Source of the DNA: Sanyastnella coralliicola
GTDB lineage: Bacteria; Bacteroidota; Bacteroidia; Flavobacteriales_D; Sanyastnellaceae
Length of the DNA stretch: 64,000 nt
Direction of reading: 5' to 3'
NCBI RefSeq assembly: GCF_030845195.1
Contig: NZ_CP132543.1
Location: 947,501 to 1,011,500, forward strand
The position numbers were made by a program, and so were the translations under genes. Of the stretch, positions 26,652 through 36,238 are shown piece after piece. How positions within the stretch are numbered: position 1 is the stretch's first letter; every line of letters begins with the position of its first letter. Below the pieces are notes generated by a model. That model was given only the letters and a program-made list of their open reading frames with translations. It ran no database searches and was not told the origin of the DNA.

Positions 26652-29600
26652 ATGAAGCAACGATACCTGAAATTACTCGCCTTTCTTCTTCTTATCCCCG
26701 GGATTGCCGCGGCTCAGCCTACGGTAACATCGGGCCTAACGCTAGAAGAATATGTGAATGAAATTCTCCTCGGTTCCGGGGTGACGGCATTCAACATTAC
26801 CTACACAGGTGACGAAAACCAAGTTGGTTACTTACAAAATGCTGAAGATACTGGCCTTCCTTTGACTGAAGGACTTGTACTTTCTTCAGCATACGCTTCC
26901 AACCTTTCGTGTGAAACATTTGAGGATGTACCATTCGGAAGTGGAGTATCTGGTGACCAAGATCTCGTAGACATCGCGAACTCTGTACCGGGAATGATCG
27001 GACAGAACTTCAACGTAAGCTCGGCAAATGACCTCTGTATCCTAGAATTTGATTTCGTTGCAACAGGTGATACAGTGAAGTTCAACTACATCTTCGGTTC
27101 AGACGAATACCTAGAGTGGGTGAACTCTTCGTTTAACGACATCTTCGCATTCTTCCTATCCGGACCTGGTATTACTGGGCCGTATGATAGTCCAGCAGGA
27201 TTCCCTGACGGAGCGGTTAACATTGCACAGGTTCCTAACACTGACCCACCACTTCCTGTAACGGTATCATCAGTAAACGATCAGTTGAATGATGAGTACT
27301 ACATCGACAACTTCAACAATGATGGTGTTTGTCAGGATGGATACACAACAAAACTAGAAGCAATCCACGAAGTAATCTGTGGAGAGACTTACCATATCAA
27401 ACTCGCCATCGCAGATGGTACTGATACGGCTCTTGAGTCGATCGTAGTACTTGAGGCAGGGTCGTTTACATCAAACTCAGTTGTTCAGGTAGACTTGAGT
27501 ATTGACGTAGGTGGACCAGATGCAGACACGATGTTTGAAGATTGTGGTGAAGCAACATTGACATTTACTCGTCCGATCGAAACAGTGCTTGAGATCGAAG
27601 AGATGGTAATCATCGAATACCAAGGAGAAGGAATCAACGGTGTAGATTACACCTTGCTTCCAGATACGGTGGTCTTTGCACCGGGTGTTGAAAGCGTAAG
27701 TTTCACGCTTGATGCCTTCGAAGATGGTTTAGCCGAGGGAATAGAGCTCGTCCAATTTGAGATCCTCAATCTCGCCGCCTGTAACGGAGACGGTTTGACC
27801 TCTTACTTCGAATTCTACATCGCAGATGAACCAGAACCACTCGTAGTCGAAGGTTACACCGTTGAAATGTGTGTAGGCGCAGGCGTAGAACTTGAGCCAA
27901 TCATCACCGGTGGTTACGGAAACTTCGTATACGACTGGTCAACTGGTGACGATACACCAACAATTGACGTTGATCCAGATGTAACCACGATCTACAACGT
28001 GATCGTTGGAGATACATGTGGAATGCAACCAGATGACGCTGACATTGAAGTGATCGTTCTGGATCTTCCTCCACTCGAGGTATCTATTGACAACGGAGAC
28101 ATCACTCTAGACTGTAACGGAAGCGAATTCATCACAGCAACAGCTACTGGTGGAGACGGTGCATACAGCGGATGGACATGGGAGAATGAAGAAGACAATA
28201 ACCTCTTCGGTTTTGGAAACTCACTCTTCTTCGGTTCATGGCAAGATGCTGAGTGGATTGTCGTAACGGTTGAAGATGGTTGTGGCTTTGTCGCCCAGGA
28301 TTCGGTAGAAGTCTCCTTCAACATTCCAGAACTGATCATTGACCTCCCGGAAGAGATGACCGTTCTCTGTGGCGAGAACTTCGATATTGACCCGAACGTC
28401 TCGGGAGGACAAGCACCATACTTCTACAACTGGACAGAAGGATTCAACTGGATCAGTGGAAACGAAATCTTGAATTACTCTACAGAAGTAGACATTACAC
28501 TTACTTTCAATGCTTCTGATGGCTGTGGACAGAACGAGTCGGCAGAAATAGAAATCATCGTTGAAAGCCCAGCTGTTACGGTGACGCTTCCAGAGGAATT
28601 CATTGGTCCTTGTACTGAAGTCTTTGATATCGATGCCGTGATTGACGGAGGTTCAGGAGGCTTCGAATACACATGGACAGTCAACGGAGAATTCTATGAC
28701 ACGGGGGCTTCGATTGATTTCCAAAGCGACGTTGATGCGGTAATTGGAGTTGACGTAGTTGACCAATGTGGTGCTGCAGACAATACTTCAACGAACATCA
28801 TCATTGAAAACCCTCCATTGGAGATTGAGCTTGGTGAAGACATCAATGCAAGTTGTGTAGATAACACGGCGATTACTGTAGATATCCTCAGTGGTTCTGG
28901 TGGCTACACTTACGAGTGGATGGTTGCGGATACCATGTTTGCTACGTCTGAAGACATCGTGCTACAGTCATTCAACACAGTCCCAGTAGTGGTGAACGTT
29001 CAAGATGCCTGTGGAGGAAGCAACTCAGATAACCTTCTGTACATCATTCCAGATATTCCACTTGATATCACGGTTACAGCAGATACATCACTTTGTGCTG
29101 GAGACGGAATGTCGCTTTCAGCTCTTGCTGATGGGGGAGAAGGCGGTTTCTTCTATTACTGGCCAGAACTTGGTGAGTACGGTGAAGACCAATACATTGT
29201 GCCTTACAACACCGAAACATATGAAGTCATTGCTACAGACATTTGTGGTGAGTCGATCACAGCAGATGTTAATGTAGAGGTACAGTACTTGTTCTCGAAC
29301 TTCACGGCTTCAAATAATGGCGACAACGCCTACGAGTTCTTTGCAACTCCAGAACCAGAATGCGAAATGTGTGAGTACCTATGGAACTTTGGGGATGGCA
29401 GCACTTCAACACTGGAGAATCCTTCACACACGTTTGATGGACTCGACGAATACGTAACTAGTCTGACTGTTACCAACGCCATTGGATGCACAGATTCAAC
29501 ATCGATTCTGATCATTAATCCAATCATTCTGTACGTTCCAAATGCATTCACACCGAATAACGACGGAATCAATGACGTCTTCCTAGCATACGGAAGCGGT

Positions 29601-29801
29601 ATCCTAGGATTCCAGATGACGATCTTCAACCGCTGGGGTGAAGTAGTATTCGAATCAGATGACATCAACACTCCTTGGACCGGAAATCACCAGAGCGGTG
29701 GATACTACGTTCCAGATGGAGAATACTCTTACGTGGTGAAGGTGAAAGGAATTGACACCGATGCGTATGAACGCAAAGGACACATTACTGTCCTGCGTTA
29801 G
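26652..29801 (+). CDS. Large secreted protein: choice-of-anchor L, repeated Ig/PKD-like modules, CHU_C T9SS sorting domain
   Basis: Cell-surface protein exported by Sec and then the type IX system. ATG 26652 gives a clean signal peptide (MKQRYLKLLAFLLLIPGIAA). Domains: choice-of-anchor L-type region (mature 25-275, VKFNYIFGSDEYLEWVN), Calx-beta-like module (about 290-390), five or more roughly 90-residue beta-sandwich repeats with GG.G.Y.Y.W and D.CG patterns (about 400-930), a PKD domain (WNFGDGSTSTLENPSHTF) and the gliding-motility-associated C-terminal domain (VPNAFTPNNDGINDVF ... FNRWGEVVFES ... YSYVVKVKG). Likely an adhesin. It is strongly acidic, as is usual for marine exoproteins. Followed by its own terminator. 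Confidence 0.93.
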   Translation: MKQRYLKLLAFLLLIPGIAAAQPTVTSGLTLEEYVNEILLGSGVTAFNITYTGDENQVGYLQNAEDTGLPLTEGLVLSSAYASNLSCETFEDVPFGSGVSGDQDLVDIANSVPGMIGQNFNVSSANDLCILEFDFVATGDTVKFNYIFGSDEYLEWVNSSFNDIFAFFLSGPGITGPYDSPAGFPDGAVNIAQVPNTDPPLPVTVSSVNDQLNDEYYIDNFNNDGVCQDGYTTKLEAIHEVICGETYHIKLAIADGTDTALESIVVLEAGSFTSNSVVQVDLSIDVGGPDADTMFEDCGEATLTFTRPIETVLEIEEMVIIEYQGEGINGVDYTLLPDTVVFAPGVESVSFTLDAFEDGLAEGIELVQFEILNLAACNGDGLTSYFEFYIADEPEPLVVEGYTVEMCVGAGVELEPIITGGYGNFVYDWSTGDDTPTIDVDPDVTTIYNVIVGDTCGMQPDDADIEVIVLDLPPLEVSIDNGDITLDCNGSEFITATATGGDGAYSGWTWENEEDNNLFGFGNSLFFGSWQDAEWIVVTVEDGCGFVAQDSVEVSFNIPELIIDLPEEMTVLCGENFDIDPNVSGGQAPYFYNWTEGFNWISGNEILNYSTEVDITLTFNASDGCGQNESAEIEIIVESPAVTVTLPEEFIGPCTEVFDIDAVIDGGSGGFEYTWTVNGEFYDTGASIDFQSDVDAVIGVDVVDQCGAADNTSTNIIIENPPLEIELGEDINASCVDNTAITVDILSGSGGYTYEWMVADTMFATSEDIVLQSFNTVPVVVNVQDACGGSNSDNLLYIIPDIPLDITVTADTSLCAGDGMSLSALADGGEGGFFYYWPELGEYGEDQYIVPYNTETYEVIATDICGESITADVNVEVQYLFSNFTASNNGDNAYEFFATPEPECEMCEYLWNFGDGSTSTLENPSHTFDGLDEYVTSLTVTNAIGCTDSTSILIINPIILYVPNAFTPNNDGINDVFLAYGSGILGFQMTIFNRWGEVVFESDDINTPWTGNHQSGGYYVPDGEYSYVVKVKGIDTDAYERKGHITVLR

Positions 29802-29821
29802 ACGAATTATATAGTTAGAAA

Positions 29822-29851
29822 GAGCCGAGTTTTGAGACTCGGCTTTTTTTG
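29822..29851 (+). terminator. Rho-independent terminator of the CHU_C protein gene
   Basis: AGCCGAG (29823-29829) pairs with CTCGGCT (29838-29844) and a run of T follows directly. It lies 21 bases after the stop codon. Confidence 0.92.
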
Positions 29852-29904
29852 TGCTTCTTAGCCGTCTTAAACCACTACTGAGAACTACCAATCGCATTTT
29901 TACC

Positions 29905-31245
29905 ATGACCCAAACCAATCAGAAACTCAAGGGGGCGTTTATTGCTGTCACCTCTTTGTTCTTTATATGGGGATTCATCACCGTGCTGGTGGATGCTTTG
30001 ATCCCTCGATTAAAAGAAGTTTTTGAATTAGAGTATTGGCAAGCTGGCCTAGTTCAGTTTGCTTGGTTTACCGCGTATGGACTGGTCAGTATACCAGCCG
30101 GTATTTACCTAAGCCGTACGAGCTACAAACGAGGAATTGTTACTGGTCTTCTGATCGCAGGAGTGGGATGTTTAACCTTCTATCCAGCAGCAGAGTTTAG
30201 GGTCTTCGGAATCTTTCTAGCAGCTTTGTTCATCTTGGCTTCGGGGATCACGGTGTTGCAGGTGGCAGCCAATCCATATATATCTGTCTTAGGAGCTCCA
30301 GAAGGAGCAGCAAGTCGCTTGAATCTAGCCCAAGCCTTCAATAGCTTAGGAACAACAATAGCACCGCTGATTTCGGCTGCTTTTCTGCTTAGTGATAAGA
30401 TTTATACGACGGATGAGCTGAATGTATTGAGTGAGTCTGAAAGCGCAGCCTACTATGCTTCAGAGGCTTCAGCGGTGCAAATGCCTTTCGCGTTGCTTGC
30501 CTTATCGTTGATAGGGTTGGCTGTAATATTCCGATTTGTCAAGCTTCCGAATATTATCTCTGGAGATCATATTTCTCTTCAGAGCGTCAAAACAGTTCTA
30601 AGCAATCGACGCTTGATGTTTGGTGCCCTTTGCATCTTCGTATACGTAGGCGCGGAGGTGGCGATTGGGTCATTCTTGACGAACTATTTCATTGATCTAG
30701 ATATCTATCACAGTGTCATGCAGAATGACACGATGACGAGCATCCTAGGCTTCATCTCTACCAATTTCAACGGTAAAGAATTGGCAGCGCTTGATGCGAA
30801 AGGGGTCGTAGGAACCTTTGTGTTCTTCTATTGGGGATCTGCGATGTTAGGTCGTTTCGTAGGCGCAGGTCTTATGAGTAAGATTGACCCAGGCCTCATT
30901 CTTTCCATCTTTGGAATCGGAGCCATTGGACTGGTGTTGTGGTCAATCTCAAGTGTAGGTTTCACAGCAATGTTCGCGATCCTAGGTGTGGGCTTCTTCA
31001 ACTCTGTAATGTTCCCTACAATTTTCAGTATGTCGATCGAAAAACTGGGGGATAACAAACCTGAAGGATCGGGAGTGTTGTGCACTGCTATTGCGGGTGG
31101 GGCATTCATTCCGCCGCTCGTAGGTAGTTTACGAGATGCGCACGGAACATTCGAATCAGCCTTTATTCTTCCAATCTTCTGTTACGCGATCATTTTTACA
31201 TTTGCCCTCGTATATAGACGTCGTTCTTCAAAAGCACTAGCATGA
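29905..31245 (+). CDS. Sugar MFS transporter, FucP-like
   Basis: Inner-membrane proton:sugar symporter of the FHS (fucose-galactose-glucose) branch of the major facilitator superfamily. ATG 29905 (MTQTNQKLKGAFIAVTSLFF) is the natural start; the frame upstream runs back into the terminator. TM1 has FFIWGFITVLVDALIPRLK and TM4-5 ASGITVLQVAANPYISVLG, both FHS landmarks. About twelve TMs in 446 residues. Its stop overlaps the next start (ATGA), so the CpcT-like lipoprotein is translated from the same message. The sugar is not deducible. Confidence 0.92.
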   Translation: MTQTNQKLKGAFIAVTSLFFIWGFITVLVDALIPRLKEVFELEYWQAGLVQFAWFTAYGLVSIPAGIYLSRTSYKRGIVTGLLIAGVGCLTFYPAAEFRVFGIFLAALFILASGITVLQVAANPYISVLGAPEGAASRLNLAQAFNSLGTTIAPLISAAFLLSDKIYTTDELNVLSESESAAYYASEASAVQMPFALLALSLIGLAVIFRFVKLPNIISGDHISLQSVKTVLSNRRLMFGALCIFVYVGAEVAIGSFLTNYFIDLDIYHSVMQNDTMTSILGFISTNFNGKELAALDAKGVVGTFVFFYWGSAMLGRFVGAGLMSKIDPGLILSIFGIGAIGLVLWSISSVGFTAMFAILGVGFFNSVMFPTIFSMSIEKLGDNKPEGSGVLCTAIAGGAFIPPLVGSLRDAHGTFESAFILPIFCYAIIFTFALVYRRRSSKALA

Positions 31246-31892
31246 AATTCAACTTTCCAATCTCAATAACTCTTCTTTCTAGTTTTTTCTTTTTCGCTTG
31301 CGCGGAATCGGATACTCCTCCAGCGAGTGAGACCGAAGTAACGGTGAATCATTTCGACACCTTGAAGCATTGGATGACTGGTTCATTCAATAGCTCGCTA
31401 CAAGCGCAGAACGATTCGGATTACTATGATATCAGTCTAGAGATGCACGAAGTATGGAAAGAAGACCCATCAACGTGGATTTACGTTGAACAGGCCTTGT
31501 CTTCAGCTAAAGATCGTCCTTACCGTCAGCGTGTATACCGACTAGATCAAGAAGACAGCATATATCAGTCATTCATCTACGAATTCAACGATCCATCAAT
31601 CTATACAGGGCAATGGAATAACGATTCTCTATGGAGCGCAATTACACCTGATTCCGTCTTATTGAAAGAAGGGTGTGAGGTATCATTGCTCTGGGATGAA
31701 GCAAATCATGTCTTCGCAGGTGCTACTGACAGCGCTACATGTATGTCAACACTTCGTGGAGCTTCCTTTGCGACATCGATCGTAACAGTTTATCCAGAAG
31801 CCATCAATTCATGGGACCGAGGATTCGATTCGACAGGTGCGTATGTTTGGGGGGCTGAGAAAGCCGGCTACGAATTCATCCGACAGGAGTAG
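31242..31892 (+). CDS. CpcT/CpeT-like (DUF1001) lipoprotein
   Basis: 216 residues. The lipoprotein signal ends at FFFFAC (Cys20). The mature part matches the CpcT/CpeT beta-barrel family: LKHWMTGSFNSSLQAQND, then WIYVEQALSSAKDRPYRQRV (residues 86-105), YRL and a cysteine-bearing CEVSLLWD segment. In cyanobacteria these proteins attach phycocyanobilin to phycobiliproteins. Bacteroidota have no phycobilisomes, so the function here must differ, perhaps binding another ligand. It is translationally coupled to the sugar transporter by an ATGA overlap. Confidence 0.85.
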   Translation: MKFNFPISITLLSSFFFFACAESDTPPASETEVTVNHFDTLKHWMTGSFNSSLQAQNDSDYYDISLEMHEVWKEDPSTWIYVEQALSSAKDRPYRQRVYRLDQEDSIYQSFIYEFNDPSIYTGQWNNDSLWSAITPDSVLLKEGCEVSLLWDEANHVFAGATDSATCMSTLRGASFATSIVTVYPEAINSWDRGFDSTGAYVWGAEKAGYEFIRQE

Positions 31893-32032
31893 TTCGGGTA
31901 GACCACTTTTTACTTGTATCCATACAGGAACTTGATGATTGTCAGAACCTTTTCAATTGTTAAATGTTCCTTATATGATAGAATCGGGATATTAATTCCG
32001 TTCCTTAGTATGACAACAGAGTAATTAGTGAT

Positions 32033-32185
32033 ATGGCAACGCGCAGAAAGAAAAAAGTGGTAAAGATTCCAGAGCCGAATATCCGTGTTCGACTAGATTC
32101 CAAAACAGTGATCACACTGAAGGACGCAAGCAAGCTTGAGTTCTGGAAACAACGTTACCCGAAATTGGTAGTGCTGGAAGGTTAA
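32033..32185 (+). CDS. Small basic protein, 50 residues
   Basis: A short frame reads MATRRKKKVVKIPEPNIRVR, continues with a VITLKDASKLEFWKQRYPKL segment and ends LVVLEG. Composition (highly basic N-terminus, then a well-structured beta/alpha segment) is convincingly protein-like. It lies alone between two genes. Its stop codon overlaps the end of the convergent thioredoxin-like gene by four bases. The amino terminus could bind nucleic acid. Function unknown. Confidence 0.65.
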   Translation: MATRRKKKVVKIPEPNIRVRLDSKTVITLKDASKLEFWKQRYPKLVVLEG

Positions 32186-32721
32186 TCCAGCCGAGCATCG
32201 AGCACCGCCTCGATCTCCTCCATTTTCTTCTCAGAATACAGCCCTTTCGTGGCATAGATGATCGTACCTGATTCATCAATGATAAACAGGTAAGGCAAGT
32301 CCTTTTTGTCCATCTTCAAAACATCCACGTAGGGATCCATGCTTCCTTTGTAAAACAACAGGTAAGGGAAGAGGTCTTTCCTATTGCTTTCCTTCATCTT
32401 CTTCATAGAAACGTCGTAGGCCGCTTTCTTGGCCCCTGTGTACATCGGTACGAAGTAAAAGTTCACATCATAGAGGTGGTCCATGATACCGCGTTTTAAG
32501 ACAAACTTGTCGAACATCGGTTCGTACCAAGTTTTGAGCGTAGCTTCTGACTTTTTCGAGTAGGCCATTCCAACGATGGTAATTTTATCGCCTGTGTCGG
32601 TTGGAATCGTAATCTGAGTGCCTTCTAAAGACTCTCCTTGTAGTTCTGGGAACTGTTCTCCTTGTTGTGCAAAGCTCACTACCGAAAGGAGGCAAAGCCC
32701 AAGTACGAATACGTTTTTCAT
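32182..32721 (-). CDS. Secreted thioredoxin-like protein without a CxxC
   Basis: 179 residues, signal peptide ending in SFAQ. The mature domain resembles the ATP10/AhpC-TSA-type fold: FPELQGESLEGTQITIPTDT at its start, IVGMAYSKKSEATLKTWYEP where a redox loop would be, and DLPYLFIIDESGTIIYAT near the end. The CxxC position is YSKKS, so disulfide redox chemistry is unlikely. It is probably a periplasmic structural or chaperone role. Confidence is moderate for the fold and low for the function. Confidence 0.75.
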   Translation of the reverse strand: MKNVFVLGLCLLSVVSFAQQGEQFPELQGESLEGTQITIPTDTGDKITIVGMAYSKKSEATLKTWYEPMFDKFVLKRGIMDHLYDVNFYFVPMYTGAKKAAYDVSMKKMKESNRKDLFPYLLFYKGSMDPYVDVLKMDKKDLPYLFIIDESGTIIYATKGLYSEKKMEEIEAVLDARLD

Positions 32722-32775
32722 GTGCAGGTTTTAATACTAACAGTGGTCCGTTTACCTAGAGTATAGTTCTATTGA

Positions 32776-34452
32776 TTACAGTCCGAGAACCGCGCTTCCT
32801 TGTTGGAATACGATATCAACTGGAATGCCGGCAGCATCAATGCGATCAAGATCCGCTTGAAGGGCCGGGCCAATATTCCCTTTTTCCTCCATCAATGAGG
32901 TTACTCCTTCGTAGTCGCCTTCTCCTTGTAGCTGCAGAATCAATGCACTCAGGCTTTCAGTGGCTTCCACCATTTTGTCGAAATCAACACTGTAGGTGCC
33001 CGAAGCTTCGTCGTATGAGAATGCTCCAGCCTCCTTGAAGTAATTGAAGCGAAGCATGTTGGCCTTACCATGGGCGCTACTCGCTCCAAAACGCACAGAA
33101 CGGAAGATTCCAGCCAAGAAAGTAACATAGTTGTCCATCACTTCGCCTTCTTCAATCTCACCCATTTCAAAAAGTCTAGTCACCATCCAAAGTCCAAGGA
33201 TGTCTGCTTTTCCTTCTTCCAATGCTGAAGCTCGGTCTTTTAATGCTTCGCGTACCGTTCCGTTTCCGTTCACCGTGTTTTTGATACCGAGTCCGTGCGC
33301 TACCTCGTGGAACATGGTGTTTCCGAAGAAGGCAGGGAAGGTGATGTGCTTACGCTGGTCTTCAGCGATCAATACATCCGCAATCGGTACCAGGATCTTG
33401 TCGAACTTGGCTTGCATGGCGTTTTTCAACTGTGAACGTCGAGTTCCTGTGCTTTGCTGAATTCCTTCATCATTCGGAAGGTTTACTGCAATGGTTTTGC
33501 TTCCTGCGTTACAGTCACCAGCATAGAACACTACGTCGTATGCGTTCAACTGTGCCTTCCCACCAATCGCATCTTGCTTGTACTTTTCGTCACAAGGAAG
33601 TTCTTTCTGTAGTTGTGGTAGGAGATCTTTATACCGAGATAGGCGCTCGCTCCAAGCTAAGTCTTTCACCAATACGTAGGCTTCGTAAGCTGCCTTGTAA
33701 CCGTATAATTTGTCTTCGTAGTTCTCAATTGGGCCAATAATGATGTCAAGGTGGTTGTCTTCTAGTGACAACCAAGCAATATCACTTGCATTGTAGCGGT
33801 CATTCATTAAGGCTTCTGCTCGCGATTCGAGGTACAGCTTGAAGCTTGGGTTCTGAGAGTATCCTGATGCTTCACGAAGGAGAGCGGCAGCTTTAGCTAC
33901 CTCTTCAGCGTATGCTTCGTGGTAATACTGGTGCATGAGGGCACCCGTTGAATCACGCTTCACCAAAGTGTACAAGCTCGTTTTGTATGGATTCTCCCAT
34001 GCTTCGAACTCTTCTTTTGTCATATCCTCCGGATAGAACTGAGCTCCCAACGGCTTTTCACCATATCCTTTGATGAAAGGTTTGTTGTCGTCTAGTCGAT
34101 CCCAAGGGCCGTAGTTGATCTCTGCGTATCGACGCGTAAGCTCATCCGGCATTTGCTCAAGAAGAGCGTCTTTGTTACCGAATGATTGCTTCCAGAAAAG
34201 GCCATCCATAATCGCAGCTGCTTCAATGAGCAACGGCAAGATCTTCTTGTCCTCCTCGGTGAGTAGTGACATGTCAGTTGTCAGCTCAAAGTTGGTGTAA
34301 GTTGGGTTGGCATTTGGATCAAGGAGTGATTCCATGACCATCAAATCCGATGCAGTATCATCTGCATTGGTCGTTTCAGATTCAGAAGTAGTTCCACATC
34401 CAATGAGGATGAGTGCCGCCAAAAAGGAGCTTAAAAGCGATTGAAGTTTCAT
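32776..34452 (-). CDS. M49-like (dipeptidyl-peptidase III family) zinc metallopeptidase lipoprotein
   Basis: 558 residues; lipoprotein signal with Cys19 (LILIGCG). The zinc site reads FHEVAHGLG (His382, Glu383, His386) and the downstream third-ligand motif EEGKAD lies at 412-417, the M49-like pairing. This is a HExxH rather than the HExxGH of classical DPP III. The TFPAFFGNTMFHEVAHG context and absence of a Nudix domain match the bacterial 'DPP III-like' group. It probably acts in the periplasm or on the outer membrane surface, releasing dipeptides. Confidence 0.85.
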   Translation of the reverse strand: MKLQSLLSSFLAALILIGCGTTSESETTNADDTASDLMVMESLLDPNANPTYTNFELTTDMSLLTEEDKKILPLLIEAAAIMDGLFWKQSFGNKDALLEQMPDELTRRYAEINYGPWDRLDDNKPFIKGYGEKPLGAQFYPEDMTKEEFEAWENPYKTSLYTLVKRDSTGALMHQYYHEAYAEEVAKAAALLREASGYSQNPSFKLYLESRAEALMNDRYNASDIAWLSLEDNHLDIIIGPIENYEDKLYGYKAAYEAYVLVKDLAWSERLSRYKDLLPQLQKELPCDEKYKQDAIGGKAQLNAYDVVFYAGDCNAGSKTIAVNLPNDEGIQQSTGTRRSQLKNAMQAKFDKILVPIADVLIAEDQRKHITFPAFFGNTMFHEVAHGLGIKNTVNGNGTVREALKDRASALEEGKADILGLWMVTRLFEMGEIEEGEVMDNYVTFLAGIFRSVRFGASSAHGKANMLRFNYFKEAGAFSYDEASGTYSVDFDKMVEATESLSALILQLQGEGDYEGVTSLMEEKGNIGPALQADLDRIDAAGIPVDIVFQQGSAVLGL

Positions 34453-34488
34453 GATAGCTGATTAAGGACTTCGAAGTTAGGTGAAGCA

Positions 34489-34528
34489 GGGTATAAAAAG
34501 AAGAGGCACCTGCTATGCGGTGCCTCTA
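34489..34528 (-). terminator. Rho-independent terminator of the 90-residue protein gene
   Basis: On the minus strand AGAGGCACC pairs with GGTGCCTCT across an eight-base loop and is followed by TCTTTTTATA. It lies 21 bases after the stop codon of the gene at 34549-34821. Confidence 0.88.
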
Positions 34529-34548
34529 CTTGAAATTTGAAAGCATGT

Positions 34549-34821
34549 TTACGATGCCACACTGAACTCCTGTGCTGGAGCGAAAGAGAGAACCTCTCTT
34601 CCTTTTCGTGTGAGCATGTAACCTTCTTTGTTTTGGATGAGGTCTTCGATGTACAAACGAGTCACGCGTTCGCCGATGCGAGCTTGACCAATGTTCAACG
34701 ATTTGTCATCCTCAATGCGTTTCCAAAAATTCTTTTCGATGTCGTTCAGTCGGATGTAGCTTCCGAATTGTTGTTTATACGAGTGGATCACGTCCAGGAT
34801 CATGTAGTCGTACTTATCCAT
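34549..34821 (-). CDS. Small conserved-type cytosolic protein, winged-helix-like
   Basis: 90 residues starting MDKYDYMILDVIHSYKQQFG. The pattern of short helices followed by YIEDLIQNKEGYMLTRKGRE resembles a winged helix in which the last segment is the beta wing ('L...G.Y.LT.KGRE'), as in many small transcription factors. There is no signal peptide. It has its own terminator and no operon partner within 150 bases. I would call it a putative DNA-binding protein at most. Confidence 0.7.
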   Translation of the reverse strand: MDKYDYMILDVIHSYKQQFGSYIRLNDIEKNFWKRIEDDKSLNIGQARIGERVTRLYIEDLIQNKEGYMLTRKGREVLSFAPAQEFSVAS

Positions 34822-34975
34822 TGGGCTTAGAATTTTGGAGGTTAATACAGTCGTTTAGGTGCTGAAAGAGGGTGCATTCTTTCTAGGTTCAGCGGTTCGA
34901 AAATAGAAAAGTCAACTTGTCAACCAAGCCTCGGTTCATAACTTTCTATTCACAAATTATTAACGTTCGAGATCG

Positions 34976-35518
34976 CTATTCGCTATCGTCCATAAAATGA
35001 AGGTAGTAGTTGTGGAAGTAGCTCCTCACATATGCCATATCGCGGTCTTCAAACTTCGTCAAGCTGAACGGATTGTGGAACTTTACCATTTTCGTGCGGT
35101 GATCAAAAGCCACTAAAACTAGCGGAGAATCGGTTTTTCGAACCACATCATAGAAGAGATCATTCCCATCCGGATCTAGGTTGCCAGGGGTGTTGAAAGG
35201 GATGACGATACACACGCGATTACGTTCGGTAATTTTGTTGATGAGACGCTTTTTCGTCTTTTCAGGATTGTTGAAATCTACTTTGATACCACCGATTCTT
35301 TTCCACAACCAGCTGGAGTACCATTTCCATAATTTTTGGTCAATGGCCACGCGCATCTTGAAGCGTGTTAAGTGTTGCACAGCCAAACCAATCAAGATGT
35401 CTTTGTAGCCCGTTTGAGGGCCCATGACAATGATGACCTTATTCAATCGCTTTGGTAACGTCCCAACGAATCGCCACTTGTTGCGTTTGAACCACTTGAC
35501 TGATAGTTCACGAATCAT
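34976..35518 (-). CDS. PlsC-like acyltransferase homologue lacking the catalytic motif
   Basis: 180 residues with the outline of a lysophospholipid acyltransferase: WRFVGTLPKRLNKVIIVMGP, then a DILIGL helix and the WLWKRIGGIKVDF turn. In active enzymes the first motif is HxxxxD (for example PHTSNWD). Here it is PQTGYKD, with Gln for the catalytic His. The EGTR phosphate-binding motif is replaced by PFNTPG. I infer a catalytically inactive or altered relative. It overlaps the aat stop by four bases and is probably co-transcribed. Confidence 0.75.
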   Translation of the reverse strand: MIRELSVKWFKRNKWRFVGTLPKRLNKVIIVMGPQTGYKDILIGLAVQHLTRFKMRVAIDQKLWKWYSSWLWKRIGGIKVDFNNPEKTKKRLINKITERNRVCIVIPFNTPGNLDPDGNDLFYDVVRKTDSPLVLVAFDHRTKMVKFHNPFSLTKFEDRDMAYVRSYFHNYYLHFMDDSE

Positions 35519-36213
35519 TTCAGATGCTCTTCCAGGAATTCCCAGTTGCCTTTCAAGGTAGGTTGCTTCAATGACTTATTCAACTCATCAAGAAACAATT
35601 GACGTGGGATGTGAGTCGCACCCATCCGACCAAGATGATCGTTGTAGATCTGACAATCGATGATTTCGAAGCCTTCTTCTTTTAGCGCTCTACCCATAGA
35701 AATCAACGCCACTTTACTCGCATTGCTGGCTTCTGCGAACATCGATTCTCCAAAGAACATGTTCCCTAAGGATATACCGTAAAGTCCACCTACCAGTTTG
35801 TCGTCTTGCCATACTTCCACAGAATGAGCTACGCCCAGTTCATGCAAGGTCAGATAAGCCTCAATGATATCTCCATTGATCCAAGTGCCGTCTTGCCCCG
35901 GACGTTCAACCCTTCGGCAACCATCCATGACATTCACAAATGCTCGATCAAAAGTCACCTTGAACTTCTTTTGATTCAAGACGTTCCGCATGCTCTTGCT
36001 AACCTTGATTTCATCAATGTATACCACACACCGTGGATCCGGCGACCACCAAAGAATAGGGTCTGGCGGACTAAACCAAGGAAAGATTCCGGATTCATAT
36101 GCCAACAACAATCGATCAGCATCCAAATCCCCACCAACAGCCAACAAGCCATCCTCATTCGCAAACAGCGGATCAGGAAAAACTAAGTCATCGGTGAGCA
36201 TGAAAACTGGCAT
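35515..36213 (-). CDS. aat: Leucyl/phenylalanyl-tRNA--protein transferase
   Basis: Adds Leu or Phe from tRNA to N-terminal Arg/Lys of proteins, marking them for ClpS-ClpAP degradation, in the cytosol. The family signature is complete: FPDPLFANEDGLLAVGGDL, YESGIFPWF, WWSPDPRCV, QDGTWINGDIIEAY, VGGLYGISLGNMFFGESMF and IDCQIYNDHLGRMGA. 232 residues is typical. It is coupled by a four-base overlap to the PlsC-like gene. Confidence 0.97.
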   Translation of the reverse strand: MPVFMLTDDLVFPDPLFANEDGLLAVGGDLDADRLLLAYESGIFPWFSPPDPILWWSPDPRCVVYIDEIKVSKSMRNVLNQKKFKVTFDRAFVNVMDGCRRVERPGQDGTWINGDIIEAYLTLHELGVAHSVEVWQDDKLVGGLYGISLGNMFFGESMFAEASNASKVALISMGRALKEEGFEIIDCQIYNDHLGRMGATHIPRQLFLDELNKSLKQPTLKGNWEFLEEHLK

Positions 36214-36238
36214 GGGGGCAAAAGTATTAACGACAGTC

